Origin: Streptomyces qaidamensis
GTDB taxonomy: Bacteria; Actinomycetota; Actinomycetes; Streptomycetales; Streptomycetaceae
Direction: 5' to 3'
Assembly (NCBI RefSeq): GCF_001611795.1
Contig: NZ_CP015098.1
Coordinates: forward strand, 4,402,001 to 4,466,000
DNA: 64,000 nucleotides
Shown: positions 20,001-29,205 of the stretch, one piece after another
Position numbering within the stretch: position 1 is the stretch's first letter
How the letters are laid out: each line of letters opens with the position of its first letter
Notes under the pieces: generated by a model
Databases searched by the model: none
Told to the model about the DNA's origin: nothing
The model's input: only the letters and a program-made list of their open reading frames with translations
Translations under genes and position numbers: made by a program

Positions 20001-21695
20001 GTCCCCGCCCAGGGCGGACTCGGGCAGAGCGTGCAGGCGGCCCTGCCGGGGCAGGCCGTGCAGCTCCCCGCACCGGCCCAGCCGTTGTCGCAGCAGGGAG
20101 TCGCCGCCGCACCGGGTCAGCAGCCGTCCGCCGGGCCGCTCCCCGCAGAGGCCGCTCCCGGGCAGGGCACCCCGCCCGAGGGCATGCCCGCCCAGGCAAC
20201 GGCGGCCCGGCAGCCCGGTGCCCAGCAGCCCGGTGCCCAGTCCTGGCCCGCCGACCACACGTCGGGGGCCGGTGCCGCACACTCCGCGCCCCTGCCCCCG
20301 AACGGCACGCCGCCCCGGGCCGCGCAGCAGCACACGCCCGCCCCGGGCACCCCGCTGCCGCCGGAGGGTTCGCCGCGGGCGGCTCAGCCGTTGCCCGCCG
20401 AGACCGCCGCGCCGGTCGACCCGAACTCGACGCAAGGGCGGGCGATCAGCGTGCGGACGCTGGGCCAGGGCGTGCCGTTCAACCGGCAGGCGGTCCAGGT
20501 CCAGCAGCCTTCGGCCGTAACCGCCCCGCAGTCCGCCCCGCACCCGCAGCAGACGGCGACGCCTCCCCCGCACCAGCCGGGCGGATCGGGACGGCGCCGC
20601 AAGCTCGGCACGCCGCCCGACCCGGCGACGCGTACGGACCAGGCGGCACGCCCGGAGCAGGGGCAGCCGCGTCCGGAGCAGCAGGCACCCCGTCCGGAGC
20701 AGGCCGCGCGGCCGCATCCGACGGCCGAGCACACGCCGCCGCCGGTCGCCGCGCAGGTCCCCGCCCCGGCCGCCGCCCCCGTGCCGGCGCAGCCGTCCCT
20801 CGCCGGTCAGTCGCGCCTGGCGCAGATGACCGAGGGCGGCGGACGGTCGTACGCCATAGGCGCACCTGACGAGAACGCCGCCGAAGGACCGGAGCCGCTG
20901 GACGGACCCGGCGGGGCCGTCGAGGTGGCCGATCCGCCGCGGCCGCAGCCGATGGACGACGAACTGCCGCCCGAGCCGCTGGACAACCCGCGGCGGCTGC
21001 TGGTGTGGCCGGCGCCCGACATCAGCACCCAGCAGGCGCTGAGCGACCGCGGCTACCGGCCGGTGATCGTGAACTCGCGCGAGGAGGTCGACGCGCAGAT
21101 CGCGGCCTTCCCCGCGGCGCTGTTCGTCGACCCGCTGACCGGGCCGATCACGCGGACGGCACTGCAGTCGCTGCGGCAGGCCGCCGTGGCCGCGGAGGTG
21201 CCCGTGCTCGTCACGGCCGGGCTCGGGCAGGCTTCGCGGGACGCGGCGTACGGCGCCGATCCGGCCGTGCTGCTGAAGGCGCTGGCGCCGCGCGACAGTG
21301 AGCAGCACCCGCCGCGGGTCCTGCTGATCGAGGAGCACGCGGAGATCGCGCTGGCGCTGACGGCGACGCTGGAGCGGCGCGGCATGCAGGTCGCGCGGGC
21401 CGCGAGTGACGCGGACGCGGTGACGCTGGCGGGGCAGTTCCGGCCGAATCTGGTCGTGATGGACCTGCTGCAGGTGCACCGGCGGCAGGAGGGATACGCC
21501 GGGATCATCGACTGGCTGCGGGCGAACGGGCAGCTCAACCGCACCCCGCTCGTGGTGTACACCGCCGCCGTCGACCAGGCGGACCTGCCGCGGCTGGCCT
21601 CGGGAGAAACGGTGCTGTTCCTCGCGGAGCGGTCCACCAGCTCCGAGGTGCAGTCCAGGATCGTCGAGCTGCTCAGCCGGATCGGGAACAACTGA
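17001..21695 (+). CDS. Giant PAS-PAS-(degenerate kinase)-linker-double receiver protein
   Basis: A 1564-residue cytoplasmic protein from a GTG with GGGAGGA upstream. Two PAS domains (~8-130 and ~148-265; ALPDALVLVNANGTVVNANT and AAAEGVVGTDTDGRIVLVNP) are followed by a charged coiled coil (~268-345). A HisKA-like helix pair near 350 reads RSLRGPLDELRREL and has no phospho-acceptor His. The HATPase-like domain (~425-555) lacks a clear N-box Asn but keeps RGIVRAHGGVL. About 730 residues of Pro/Ala/Gln-rich linker then lead to two receiver-like domains (~1330-1430 and ~1438-1560). The last keeps Asp in LVVMDLL and Thr in VVYTA but has no conserved Lys. It is best seen as a signalling scaffold or pseudokinase. 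Confidence 0.75.
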   Translation: MSSRPSRGAARLAAILDALPDALVLVNANGTVVNANTIALEAFETPGTALVGRGLLDLLPQFDSKLIPGSMRRPEHLDPHARTKPTRMIARRTDGTEFPVEVTSANLENGQQAYDGYGYSGDELLMLVVRDLTGTVDTEAELARSQRQTEMILRAAAEGVVGTDTDGRIVLVNPAAAQILGFRASDLGGRELHDLVLHSRADGSPFPYEDSPLADTLRSGRKHRVRSQVLYAKDGGKVPVDLTTAPVRDGDQLVGAVMTFTDRRPYDAVVEEKEAAEKRHAEELERVAEEHASELTALRQQHVTEVEELTERHAEELAANEERYAALGEREKDRFEALAARHEQLLTLLGRSLRGPLDELRRELAALAADDAGQLWPEANQVLHHLSAGYARITTLIDNVLGYQRLDAGSEDVARTKVMLDAVVAAGVDGAVELIGPGRVQFAVHAPPIEAEVDPRLLATALAHLVADVAGVDATGNTPVSAGGYLDNTVVVAAAQRGEVVRIEVRGPYAGGDTVHEPIVRGIVRAHGGVLQTHDVPGMSGSAYVLEVPIGGGAGAVAVQPVDESAALALVDPAAVDPAAVDPAGQTSGGGRRRARRATTDAFLDGDVPGGEGEAAGGPGADGAAPTGRRRRRAAGEQAALPAQASGEGGASGGTGRRRRAAEDAGAGAVGSAVQGVAEGAVMTAAEHAAGAAASNTGLGGTVPPQGVPGPSGRRGRHEPGEQAALPPALPAPPSGGEAAGPSDAAQGQAQQPTGRRRRALAAANERAAAAQEAAGPRPVFALPPAEADQAPAPAPAPAQLEVPAEAGQPAADGSTGAPGVVPAQGQVPVPEQGAGAAPGVAAAGDGAVEEGRHDAVPHDQSADHTPPQPHPTSAPTGRRRRAVAAPQSAEGAGAQAPVSAGQAGPVPAGPVPAGSTATSPVPTGPVPAGSTATGPVPTGPVPAASVPAGPGQGAPVQAGVTASPVAPGTAVPPQGVPVPAQGDVPHVNAPHGTQPQGVSVPAQGGLGQSVQAALPGQAVQLPAPAQPLSQQGVAAAPGQQPSAGPLPAEAAPGQGTPPEGMPAQATAARQPGAQQPGAQSWPADHTSGAGAAHSAPLPPNGTPPRAAQQHTPAPGTPLPPEGSPRAAQPLPAETAAPVDPNSTQGRAISVRTLGQGVPFNRQAVQVQQPSAVTAPQSAPHPQQTATPPPHQPGGSGRRRKLGTPPDPATRTDQAARPEQGQPRPEQQAPRPEQAARPHPTAEHTPPPVAAQVPAPAAAPVPAQPSLAGQSRLAQMTEGGGRSYAIGAPDENAAEGPEPLDGPGGAVEVADPPRPQPMDDELPPEPLDNPRRLLVWPAPDISTQQALSDRGYRPVIVNSREEVDAQIAAFPAALFVDPLTGPITRTALQSLRQAAVAAEVPVLVTAGLGQASRDAAYGADPAVLLKALAPRDSEQHPPRVLLIEEHAEIALALTATLERRGMQVARAASDADAVTLAGQFRPNLVVMDLLQVHRRQEGYAGIIDWLRANGQLNRTPLVVYTAAVDQADLPRLASGETVLFLAERSTSSEVQSRIVELLSRIGNN

Positions 21696-21834
21696 GCCTC
21701 GGGCCGTAGTCCAACCGGGCCGTCAGCTGAGCACCGAGCCGTAGCCCTACCGGGCCGTCAGCTGAGCACCGAGCCGTAGTCCAACCGGGGCCGTCAGCTG
21801 AGCACCGAGCCGTAGTCCTACCGGGCCGTCAGCC
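21694..21834. repeat. Four 35-bp tandem repeats copying the 3' end of the tetR gene
   Basis: Units start at 21694, 21729, 21764 (36 bp) and 21800 with consensus GAGCACCGAGCCGTAGTCC then ACCGGGCCGTCAGCT. The fourth unit contains the true last five codons and stop of the tetR gene on the minus strand. The other three are tandem copies filling the convergent intergenic space to the long PAS protein. Confidence 0.85.
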
Positions 21835-22396
21835 GGCGTGCGGCCTCCTTCACCGAGGCCCGCAGGCGGTCCCGTTCGGACTCGCCGTCGCCGACCAGGA
21901 TGCGCCGCATCTGGGGGACGACGGCGGTCCAGTTGGCCAGGGCGGTCAACAGGAACAGCAGGTCGGCCGCCGGGATCGCGTCGGTGACGGCTCCCCGGGC
22001 CTGGCCCTCCCGGAGGGCTGCGACCTTGCGGGCGTAGTGCTCCTGGCGGTCGGACTCGTGAGGCAGCTCGGTGCTGCCGTACTCCAGGCCCTCCCAGAAG
22101 AGCAGGCGCAGCAGCTCCGGGTGGGCGGCGTGGTAGTCCATCAGGCGGTCGACCCAGCTCTCGATGTCGTCCGGGTCGACGGGGACGGCCTCGGCGAGAT
22201 GGAGCATCTTCTTCTCGAGGACGATCGCGAACAGCTCGGCCTTGTTGCCGAAGTAGGCGTAGATGAGCTGCTTGTTGGCCTTCGCCGCGCCGGCGATGCG
22301 GTCGATGCGGGCGCCCGCGATGCCGTGCCGGGCGAACTCGGCGACCGCCGCTTCGAAGATGCGGGCCTTGGTGGCCTCGGGGTCCCTTGCTGCCAT
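21818..22396 (-). CDS. TetR-family multidrug regulator (SCO4008-like)
   Basis: A 192-residue protein. The helix-turn-helix lies at residues ~10-55 (ARIFEAAVAEFARHGIAGAR, then ANKQLIYAYFGNKAELF), followed by an all-helical ligand domain. It is divergent from the MFS gene, with two similar operator sequences between them. From memory, the S. coelicolor SCO4008 repressor controls SCO4007 in just this arrangement and responds to cationic multidrug ligands; orthology here is inferred from order and pattern. Its 3' end lies in a tandem-repeat tract. Confidence 0.85.
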   Translation of the reverse strand: MAARDPEATKARIFEAAVAEFARHGIAGARIDRIAGAAKANKQLIYAYFGNKAELFAIVLEKKMLHLAEAVPVDPDDIESWVDRLMDYHAAHPELLRLLFWEGLEYGSTELPHESDRQEHYARKVAALREGQARGAVTDAIPAADLLFLLTALANWTAVVPQMRRILVGDGESERDRLRASVKEAARRLTAR

Positions 22397-22419
22397 GGGG
22401 AGAGGGTAGCGCGCCGGGT

Positions 22420-22494
22420 AACCAACTGTTTGGTTGACAGGGCAGGGCGGGGCGGCTCAGACTGTTCTCCCCTCAGCCAACCAACCAGTTAGTT
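22420..22494. promoter_or_regulatory. Two operator copies between tetR and the MFS gene
   Basis: Site 1 AACCAACTGTTTGGTT (22420-22435) is a near-palindrome. Site 2 at 22479-22494 reads AACTAACTGGTTGGTT on the other strand and matches it at 14 of 16 positions. Site 1 is close to the tetR start and site 2 close to the MFS start, so one repressor probably controls both promoters. Confidence 0.65.
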
Positions 22495-22524
22495 GTTAGA
22501 GCCGACTCCAAGGAGTCCCCTCCC

Positions 22525-23727
22525 ATGCCGTCTGCGACCACCACCACAGCCCGTGGCACCGCCGCCCCCGCGCGGCAGGCCCGCACCCCCGCCCCCGGCC
22601 TCTTCCTCACGCTGCTCGCCGTGTGCAGTGCGGTCACCGCCGCCAACATCTACCTCGCCGCGCCGCTGCTCCCGCTCATGGCCCGCGACTTCGGCTCGGC
22701 GCCCTCGGCCATCGCCTGGATCGCCTCGGTCGCCCAGCTCGGCTACGCGGTCGGGCTGCTGTTCTTCGCCCCGCTCGGCGACCGTGCGAACCGGCGCCGG
22801 CTGGTCGCCGGGCTCACGCTCGTCACCGCGCTCGCGCTGGGTGCCAGTGCGGCCGCCCCGGGTGCCGCCGCGCTCGCGGTCGCGATGTTCGTCGCCTCGG
22901 CGGCGACCGTGATCCCCCAACTGCTCGTCCCGCTGGTCGCCGAGCGGGCCCCGGCCGAGCGGCGGGCCAGGCATGTCGCGGCGGTCATCGCGGGCCTGTT
23001 CACCGGCATCGTCGCGGCCCGGGTCCTGGGCGGGCTGGCCGGGCAGGCGTTCGGCTGGCGGTGGGTGTTCGCGGGTGCGGCCGTTCTCACGCTCGCCCTG
23101 GGGCTTGCGACCGCGGTGGTCCTGCCGTCGGGGCGGCGCCGGGAGGGCCCGCTGTTCGCGGGGCTCGTCGCGCTGCCGTCGGTGCTGCGGAGCTCGCCGG
23201 AGCTGTGGCGGGCGTGCGTGCGGCAGGCCGGGATGTTCGGAGCGTGGAGCGCGCTGTGGACCTCACTGGCCCTGCTGCTGACCGGGCCGGAATACGGGCT
23301 GTCCACCGCGACCGCCGGGCTGTTCGGGCTCTTCGGGCTGACCGCGAGTGCCGTGGCGCCCCTGGCGGGCGGGCTGGTGGACCGGTTCGGGGCGGCGCGG
23401 GTCGTGCGCTCCGCGTATCTCATCGCCGCCATTGCGGTGCCGCTGTTCTGGCTGGGCGGGCAGGTGCTGTGGGCACTGTTCGCCGCCGCGGTCGCCGTGC
23501 ACGCGGCGCTGGTCGCCTCCCACGTCGCCAACCAGACCCTGGCCCTGACCGCGACCTCCGCCCCCGCCACGGCCAACACCGCCTATGTGGTCGCCGGTTT
23601 CGCGGGCGGCGCCACCGCATCGGCTCTCGCGGCGGTTGCCTTCAGCCACTTCGGGTGGGGCGGGGTGTGCGTCGTCGCGGGGGTGTGGCTGGTGCTCGGG
23701 TGGGGCGTGACCGCCGTACGACGGTGA
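22525..23727 (+). CDS. MFS efflux transporter, DHA1 (12-TM) family (SCO4007-like)
   Basis: A 400-residue membrane protein starting at an ATG with AAGGAG eight bases upstream. The first helix is FLTLLAVCSAVTAANIYLAA. Motif A-like FFAPLGDRANRRRLV follows helix 2, and 12 hydrophobic segments are countable. It is divergent from the TetR repressor and probably exports cationic or lipophilic drugs, inferred from the SCO4007/SCO4008 precedent. Confidence 0.85.
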   Translation: MPSATTTTARGTAAPARQARTPAPGLFLTLLAVCSAVTAANIYLAAPLLPLMARDFGSAPSAIAWIASVAQLGYAVGLLFFAPLGDRANRRRLVAGLTLVTALALGASAAAPGAAALAVAMFVASAATVIPQLLVPLVAERAPAERRARHVAAVIAGLFTGIVAARVLGGLAGQAFGWRWVFAGAAVLTLALGLATAVVLPSGRRREGPLFAGLVALPSVLRSSPELWRACVRQAGMFGAWSALWTSLALLLTGPEYGLSTATAGLFGLFGLTASAVAPLAGGLVDRFGAARVVRSAYLIAAIAVPLFWLGGQVLWALFAAAVAVHAALVASHVANQTLALTATSAPATANTAYVVAGFAGGATASALAAVAFSHFGWGGVCVVAGVWLVLGWGVTAVRR

Positions 23728-23757
23728 GGTGCTGCCGTACGGCGGTCCGGGGGCGGG

Positions 23758-25413
<1,656 letters not shown>

Positions 25414-25561
25414 GGCGTCCTCCCGGGGGCGACTTTGCCTACGCGGTGGTAAAGGTTGCGCTGATTCTGCGCACATACCGCGTGGTATGTCACTAGAGCC
25501 GGGTGATCGATCAGATCACGCCATGCCGGAGGGGCAGCTCACAAGCGGGCGGGGCACCGCC

Positions 25562-26122
25562 TCACTGGCGGACAAGTCCCAGCTCAGCGTCCTCGCGGAG
25601 CTTGCCGAGCGCCCGGGAGACGGCCGACTTCACCGTGCCCACCGAAACACCGAGCACCTCGGCCGTCTGGACCTCACTGAGGTCCTCGTAGTACCTGAGG
25701 ACCAGCATCGCCCGCTGCCGGGAGGGCAGCCGCATGATCGCCCGCCACATCGCGTCGCGCAGCGCCTGCTGCTCGGCCGGGTCGTCACCGCCGGGCACCG
25801 GGTCCGGCTCGGGCAGCTCGTCGCAGGCGAACTCGTCGACCTTGCGCTTGCGCCACTGCGAGGTGCGGGTGTTCAGCAGCGCCCGGCGCACATAGCCGTC
25901 GAGGGCGCGGTGGTCCTCGATGCGCTCCCAGGCGACGTACGTCTTGGCGAGGGCGGTCTGCAGCAGGTCCTCCGCGTCACTCGGGTTGCCGGTGAGCGAG
26001 CGGGCGGTACGCAGCAGCACCGGCTGGCGGGCCCTGACGTACGACGAGAACGACGGGTACGGAAGGGTCTGCGCCGCTGGTCCGGCCGCCTTCGAAGCGC
26101 TCGTGCAGACGAGTGTGGTCAT
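25562..26122 (-). CDS. SigE-family RNA polymerase sigma-70 factor (ECF group)
   Basis: A 186-residue ECF sigma factor. Region 2 is seen in ARQPVLLRTARSLTGNPSDAEDLLQTALAK and LDGYVRRALLNTRTSQWRKRK. Region 4 is in RLPSRQRAMLVLRYYEDLSE and VGTVKSAVSRALGKLRE. No anti-sigma gene is adjacent. It lies 133 bp after a terminator that closes the operon upstream. Its target promoters are unknown. Confidence 0.88.
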   Translation of the reverse strand: MTTLVCTSASKAAGPAAQTLPYPSFSSYVRARQPVLLRTARSLTGNPSDAEDLLQTALAKTYVAWERIEDHRALDGYVRRALLNTRTSQWRKRKVDEFACDELPEPDPVPGGDDPAEQQALRDAMWRAIMRLPSRQRAMLVLRYYEDLSEVQTAEVLGVSVGTVKSAVSRALGKLREDAELGLVRQ

Positions 26123-26203
26123 GGCTCAACGCTATGAGCGAGGGCCCGTCGAGCGGATCGGCCGCAGGTCCCGAAGCGGGGTCCCCCTCAGGTTGTAGGG
26201 GCA

Positions 26204-26241
26204 GGGCCCGCTGCACCTCCTGTAGGTGGAGCGGCGGGCCC
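26204..26241 (-). terminator. Terminator of the ChsH/Ltp-like operon
   Basis: Stem GGGCCCGC (26204-26211) / GCGGGCCC (26234-26241) with a nested CACCT/AGGTG stem inside. It lies 15 bp past the thiolase-like stop and before the sigma gene. Confidence 0.6.
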
Positions 26242-26255
26242 GGGGTACTGCGGGT

Positions 26256-27428
26256 TCACCCCTGGGGGGCGGCGGTCAGTACGAGTCCCGACGTGGGCAC
26301 GCCCGTCCCCGCCGTCACCAGGACCCGCTGTGCCCCGGGCACCTGGTTCACCGCCGTGCCCCTGATCTGCCGGACGGCCTCCGCGATGCCGTTCATGCCG
26401 TGCAGGTACGCCTCCCCCAGCTGCCCGCCGTGCGTGTTGAGCGGCAGGTGCTCCCCGGCCACGAAGTCCGCCGCCTCTCCGGGGCCGCAGAAGCCGAACT
26501 CCTCCAGCTGTGTCAGCACGAACGGCGTGAAGTGGTCGTAGAGGATCCCCACGTCGATGTCGGCGGGCGCGAGCCCCGAGGCGCGCCACAGCTGCCGGGC
26601 GACCACCGCGGCCTCGGGCAGACCGGTCAGGTCGCCGCGGTAGAAGCCGGTCATCTGCTCCTGGGCGCGTCCGGCGCCCTGGGCTGCGGCGGCGATCACG
26701 GCGGGCGGGTGGGGCAGGTCGCGGGCCCGTTCGACGGACGTGATGACCAGGGCCTGGCCGCCGTCCGTCTCCTGGCAGCAGTCGAGCAGCCGCAGCGGTT
26801 CGACGATCCAGCGCGAGGCGGCGTGATCGGCCAGGGTGATGGGCCGGCCGTGGAAGTGGGCCGCCGGGTTGGTCGCCGCGTACTTCCGCCCGACGACCGC
26901 CACGTGCCCGAACGCCTCCGGGGTCAGCCCGTAGGTGTGGAGATAGCGCCGGGCCGCCATCGCCACCCACGAGGCCGGGGTGAGCAGGCCGAACGGCAGG
27001 GACCAGCCGAGGGCCGCGCCCTCCGCCGTCGGCTCCCGGTGCCGCACCCCGGAGCCGAAGCGGCGGCCCGAGCGCTCGTTGAAGGCGCGGTAGCAGACGA
27101 CCACGTCCGCCACACCCGCGGCGATCGCCAGGGCGGCCTGCTGGACGGTGGCGCAGGCCGCGCCGCCGCCGTAGTGGACGCGGGAGAAGAAGGACAGCTC
27201 CCCGACGCCCGCCGCCTGGGCGACGGTGATCTCGGGGCTGGTGTCCATCGTGAAGGTGACCATCCCGTCGACGTCGGCCGGGGTCAGCCCGGCGTCCGCC
27301 AGGGCCGCCCGCACCGCCTCCACGGCGAGGCGCAGTTCGCTGCGGCCCGAGTCCTTGGTGAAGGCGGTGGCCCCCACACCGACGACGGCCGCGCGCCCGC
27401 CGAGACCGTCCCGCCCTCGCGGACTCAT
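26256..27428 (-). CDS. SCP-x-type thiolase / Ltp2-like aldolase subunit
   Basis: A 390-residue thiolase-fold protein of the lipid-transfer (SCP-x) branch. It has AAVVGVGATAFTKDSGRSE at the N-terminus, HYGGGAACATVQQAALAIAAG in the nucleophile region, GGQALVITS, and NTHGGQLGEAYLHGMNGI at the C-terminal catalytic loop. In steroid degraders such enzymes (Ltp2) pair with the DUF35 part of ChsH2 and carry out retro-aldol cleavage of the 17-hydroxy side-chain thioester. Its ATG overlaps the stop of the ChsH1-like gene (ATGA), so the three genes are coupled. The substrate here is inferred, not shown. Confidence 0.8.
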   Translation of the reverse strand: MSPRGRDGLGGRAAVVGVGATAFTKDSGRSELRLAVEAVRAALADAGLTPADVDGMVTFTMDTSPEITVAQAAGVGELSFFSRVHYGGGAACATVQQAALAIAAGVADVVVCYRAFNERSGRRFGSGVRHREPTAEGAALGWSLPFGLLTPASWVAMAARRYLHTYGLTPEAFGHVAVVGRKYAATNPAAHFHGRPITLADHAASRWIVEPLRLLDCCQETDGGQALVITSVERARDLPHPPAVIAAAAQGAGRAQEQMTGFYRGDLTGLPEAAVVARQLWRASGLAPADIDVGILYDHFTPFVLTQLEEFGFCGPGEAADFVAGEHLPLNTHGGQLGEAYLHGMNGIAEAVRQIRGTAVNQVPGAQRVLVTAGTGVPTSGLVLTAAPQG

Positions 27429-27808
27429 GCCGGGATCCTCACCGTCACCGTGCCCGTGACGTGCTTGCCGATGCCGTTCGCGCCGACGACCCGGACGGTC
27501 ACCGTGTCGCCGTCGACCTCCTCGACCGTGCCCGTGAGCACCATCGTGTCGCCGGGGTGGTTGGGCGCGCCCAGCCGGATGGCGACCCGGCGCAGCTCCG
27601 CACGCGGGCCGAAGTGGTCGGTGATGTAGCGGCCGACCAGGCCGTTGGTCGTCAGGATGTTCATGAAGATGTCCGGGGAGCCCTTGCGCCGGGCGAGCTC
27701 CGGGTCGTGGTGGACGTCCTGGTAGTCCCGGGAGGCGATCGCCCCGGCGACGATCAGGGTCCGGGTCACGGGGATCTCCAGGGGCGGGAGGCGGTCTCCG
27801 GCCTTCAC
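27425..27808 (-). CDS. MaoC-like hydratase small subunit (ChsH1-like)
   Basis: A 127-residue single hot-dog protein starting at a GTG that overlaps the ChsH2-like stop (GTGA). The active-site-like run SRDYQDVHHDPELARRKG carries the D-x(4)-H pattern of MaoC hydratases, and FMNILTTNGLVGRYITDHFG follows. In M. tuberculosis ChsH1 and the MaoC half of ChsH2 form a heteromeric enoyl-CoA hydratase for the C3 steroid side chain. The same order and coupling here suggest the same complex. Confidence 0.82.
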   Translation of the reverse strand: MKAGDRLPPLEIPVTRTLIVAGAIASRDYQDVHHDPELARRKGSPDIFMNILTTNGLVGRYITDHFGPRAELRRVAIRLGAPNHPGDTMVLTGTVEEVDGDTVTVRVVGANGIGKHVTGTVTVRIPA

Positions 27809-28719
27809 GGGCCCACCCCCTGGAACACCGGCAGTTCCAGCTCCTCGTCGTACCGCCGGAACTCCAGCCGCACCGGCATGCCGATCCGCACCTCGTCGTA
27901 CGGCACTCCGACCACGTTGCTGACGATCCGCACGCCCTCCGCGAGTTCGATGAGGCCGACCGCGTAGGGCGGTTCGAAGGCCGGGAAGGGCGGGTGGTGC
28001 ATGACGACGTACGAGTAGACCGTGCCCTCGCCGGTCGCCGCCACGGTGTCCCAGTCCGGGGAGCCGCACGCGTTGCACCCCGGCAGCCAGGGGAAGCGCA
28101 GGATGCGGCAGGCGGCGCAGCGCTGGATGAGCAGTTCGTGGCGGGCGACGCCCTCCCAGAAGCCGGCGTTGTCGCGGTTGACGACCGGGCGGGGGCGGCG
28201 TTCCACCGGTTTCGAAGGCCGGTGTGCGGGGGCGTACTTGAGGATGCGGAAGCGGTGGGTGCCGGCGAGTTCGCCCCCGGCCCGGACGTCCGTGCGGGTG
28301 GTGACGAAGTAGCCGGTGCCGAGTTTCGTGGTCTTTCGGCCGGACACCGACTCGATCACGGAGTCGAAGGTGACCCGGTCGCCCGGGCGCAGCGGGCGCA
28401 GGTACTCCTGTTCGCAGTCGGTGGCGACGACCGCGTCGTGGCCCGAGGCGTCGAGCAGCGTGAGGAGTTCGTCGTAGGCGGCCGTGCGCTCCGGGCGGCG
28501 GGTCAGCCCGGCCATGGTCCATGCCTGGAGCATGGTGGGCGGGGCGATGGCGTCCGGTCCCGTGTACGCGGGGCTGGTGTCGCCCATGGCCTCGCACCAG
28601 TGCCTGATCATCGGCTCGTTGACGAGGTCGCGGCCGACCCCGGTGGCGGCGGCCGGGAGGCCCTCGTAGGCCTTCAGGCGCGCCTCGAACTCCACGTGGA
28701 CCTCCGGCTCACCACTCAC
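27805..28719 (-). CDS. MaoC-DUF35 fusion protein (ChsH2-like)
   Basis: A 304-residue fusion starting at a GTG. The N-terminal half is a MaoC-like hot-dog domain (EPMIRHWCEAMGDTSPAYTG, MLQAWTMAGL). The C-terminal half is a DUF35 OB-fold with a zinc ribbon: RCAACRILRFPWLPGCNACG has four Cys, followed by GEGTVYSYVVMHHP. This exact fusion is the large subunit of the steroid side-chain hydratase, and its DUF35 part also clamps Ltp2. It is the first gene of the operon behind a palindromic operator-like site. Confidence 0.85.
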   Translation of the reverse strand: MSGEPEVHVEFEARLKAYEGLPAAATGVGRDLVNEPMIRHWCEAMGDTSPAYTGPDAIAPPTMLQAWTMAGLTRRPERTAAYDELLTLLDASGHDAVVATDCEQEYLRPLRPGDRVTFDSVIESVSGRKTTKLGTGYFVTTRTDVRAGGELAGTHRFRILKYAPAHRPSKPVERRPRPVVNRDNAGFWEGVARHELLIQRCAACRILRFPWLPGCNACGSPDWDTVAATGEGTVYSYVVMHHPPFPAFEPPYAVGLIELAEGVRIVSNVVGVPYDEVRIGMPVRLEFRRYDEELELPVFQGVGP

Positions 28720-28723
28720 GGTT

Positions 28724-28740
28724 TCTGACTGTCCGTCAGA
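28724..28740 (-). promoter_or_regulatory. Palindromic operator-like site before the ChsH2-like operon
   Basis: TCTGAC-TGTCC-GTCAGA, a perfect 6-bp inverted repeat with a 5-bp spacer, 5 bp upstream of the GTG start. It shares the core CTGACnnTCCGTCAG with the site at 37246-37268. The shape fits a TetR-type repressor; no candidate regulator is adjacent. Confidence 0.5.
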
Positions 28741-28847
28741 TTCGATACGCCGTCAAGGCCTCGCAGACGCGAGAACGCCTGCGCGGCGGTACCGGAGTAC
28801 CGCCGCTCAGACGTTGTGACCCCATGAAGCACACCCCCACGGCACCC

Positions 28848-28871
28848 GGGCCGGTGCCGCCGCACCGGCCC
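28848..28871 (-). terminator. Terminator of the small secreted protein gene
   Basis: Perfect stem GGGCCGGTGC (28848-28857) / GCACCGGCCC (28862-28871) with a 4-nt loop, 7 bp past the stop on the minus strand. Confidence 0.7.
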
Positions 28872-28878
28872 GCTCAGT

Positions 28879-29205
28879 TCACCACCACAGCGGGGCGAAG
28901 CTGATGGCGGTGTTGGCGTTGCCCTGGTTGACGGCCGTGAACTCCGAGCCGTTGACCTGCGCGGTATTGCTCTGATTCGAGGCGCCGTCACCGACGGCCT
29001 GCTGCTGGGTGGTGGCCGCGTTGCCGAAGTTGTCGCCGCCGACGCCGCTGCCGAGGATGCCCTGCTCGGCCTCCGTGACGGACGCGATGGATCCGTTGTC
29101 CGCGAAGGCGCCGTTGTCCGCCGTCGCGACGCCGGTGAAGAGGGCGGCGGCGAGCGGAAGGGCGGAGGCGGCTGCGATGACGCGGGCGGTACGGATGCTT
29201 GCCAT
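28879..29205 (-). CDS. Small secreted Asn/Gln/Gly-rich protein
   Basis: A 108-residue precursor. The ATG at 29205 has GGAGGGAC upstream and opens a signal peptide (ARVIAAASALPLAAALFTG, cleavage near A-T-A-D). The mature ~75 residues are rich in Asn, Gln, Gly and Thr (TTQQQAVGDGASNQSNTAQV, then AVNQGNANTAISF) and end in PLWW. There is no cysteine. The composition recalls small surface or amyloid-prone proteins, but it has no chaplin or rodlin signature. Function is unknown. It is divergent from the primase-polymerase gene. Confidence 0.75.
   Translation of the reverse strand: MASIRTARVIAAASALPLAAALFTGVATADNGAFADNGSIASVTEAEQGILGSGVGGDNFGNAATTQQQAVGDGASNQSNTAQVNGSEFTAVNQGNANTAISFAPLWW

Noticed and set aside
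16836..21479. A 1547-codon open frame on the minus strand opposite the long PAS protein
   Set aside because: Its composition is Arg/Gly/His-rich nonsense with no domain, and it arises from the strong third-position G+C bias of the true gene.
21694..21834. Candidate CRISPR array from regular repeats
   Set aside because: Units are directly adjacent without variable spacers and copy a gene end. No cas gene is in the window.
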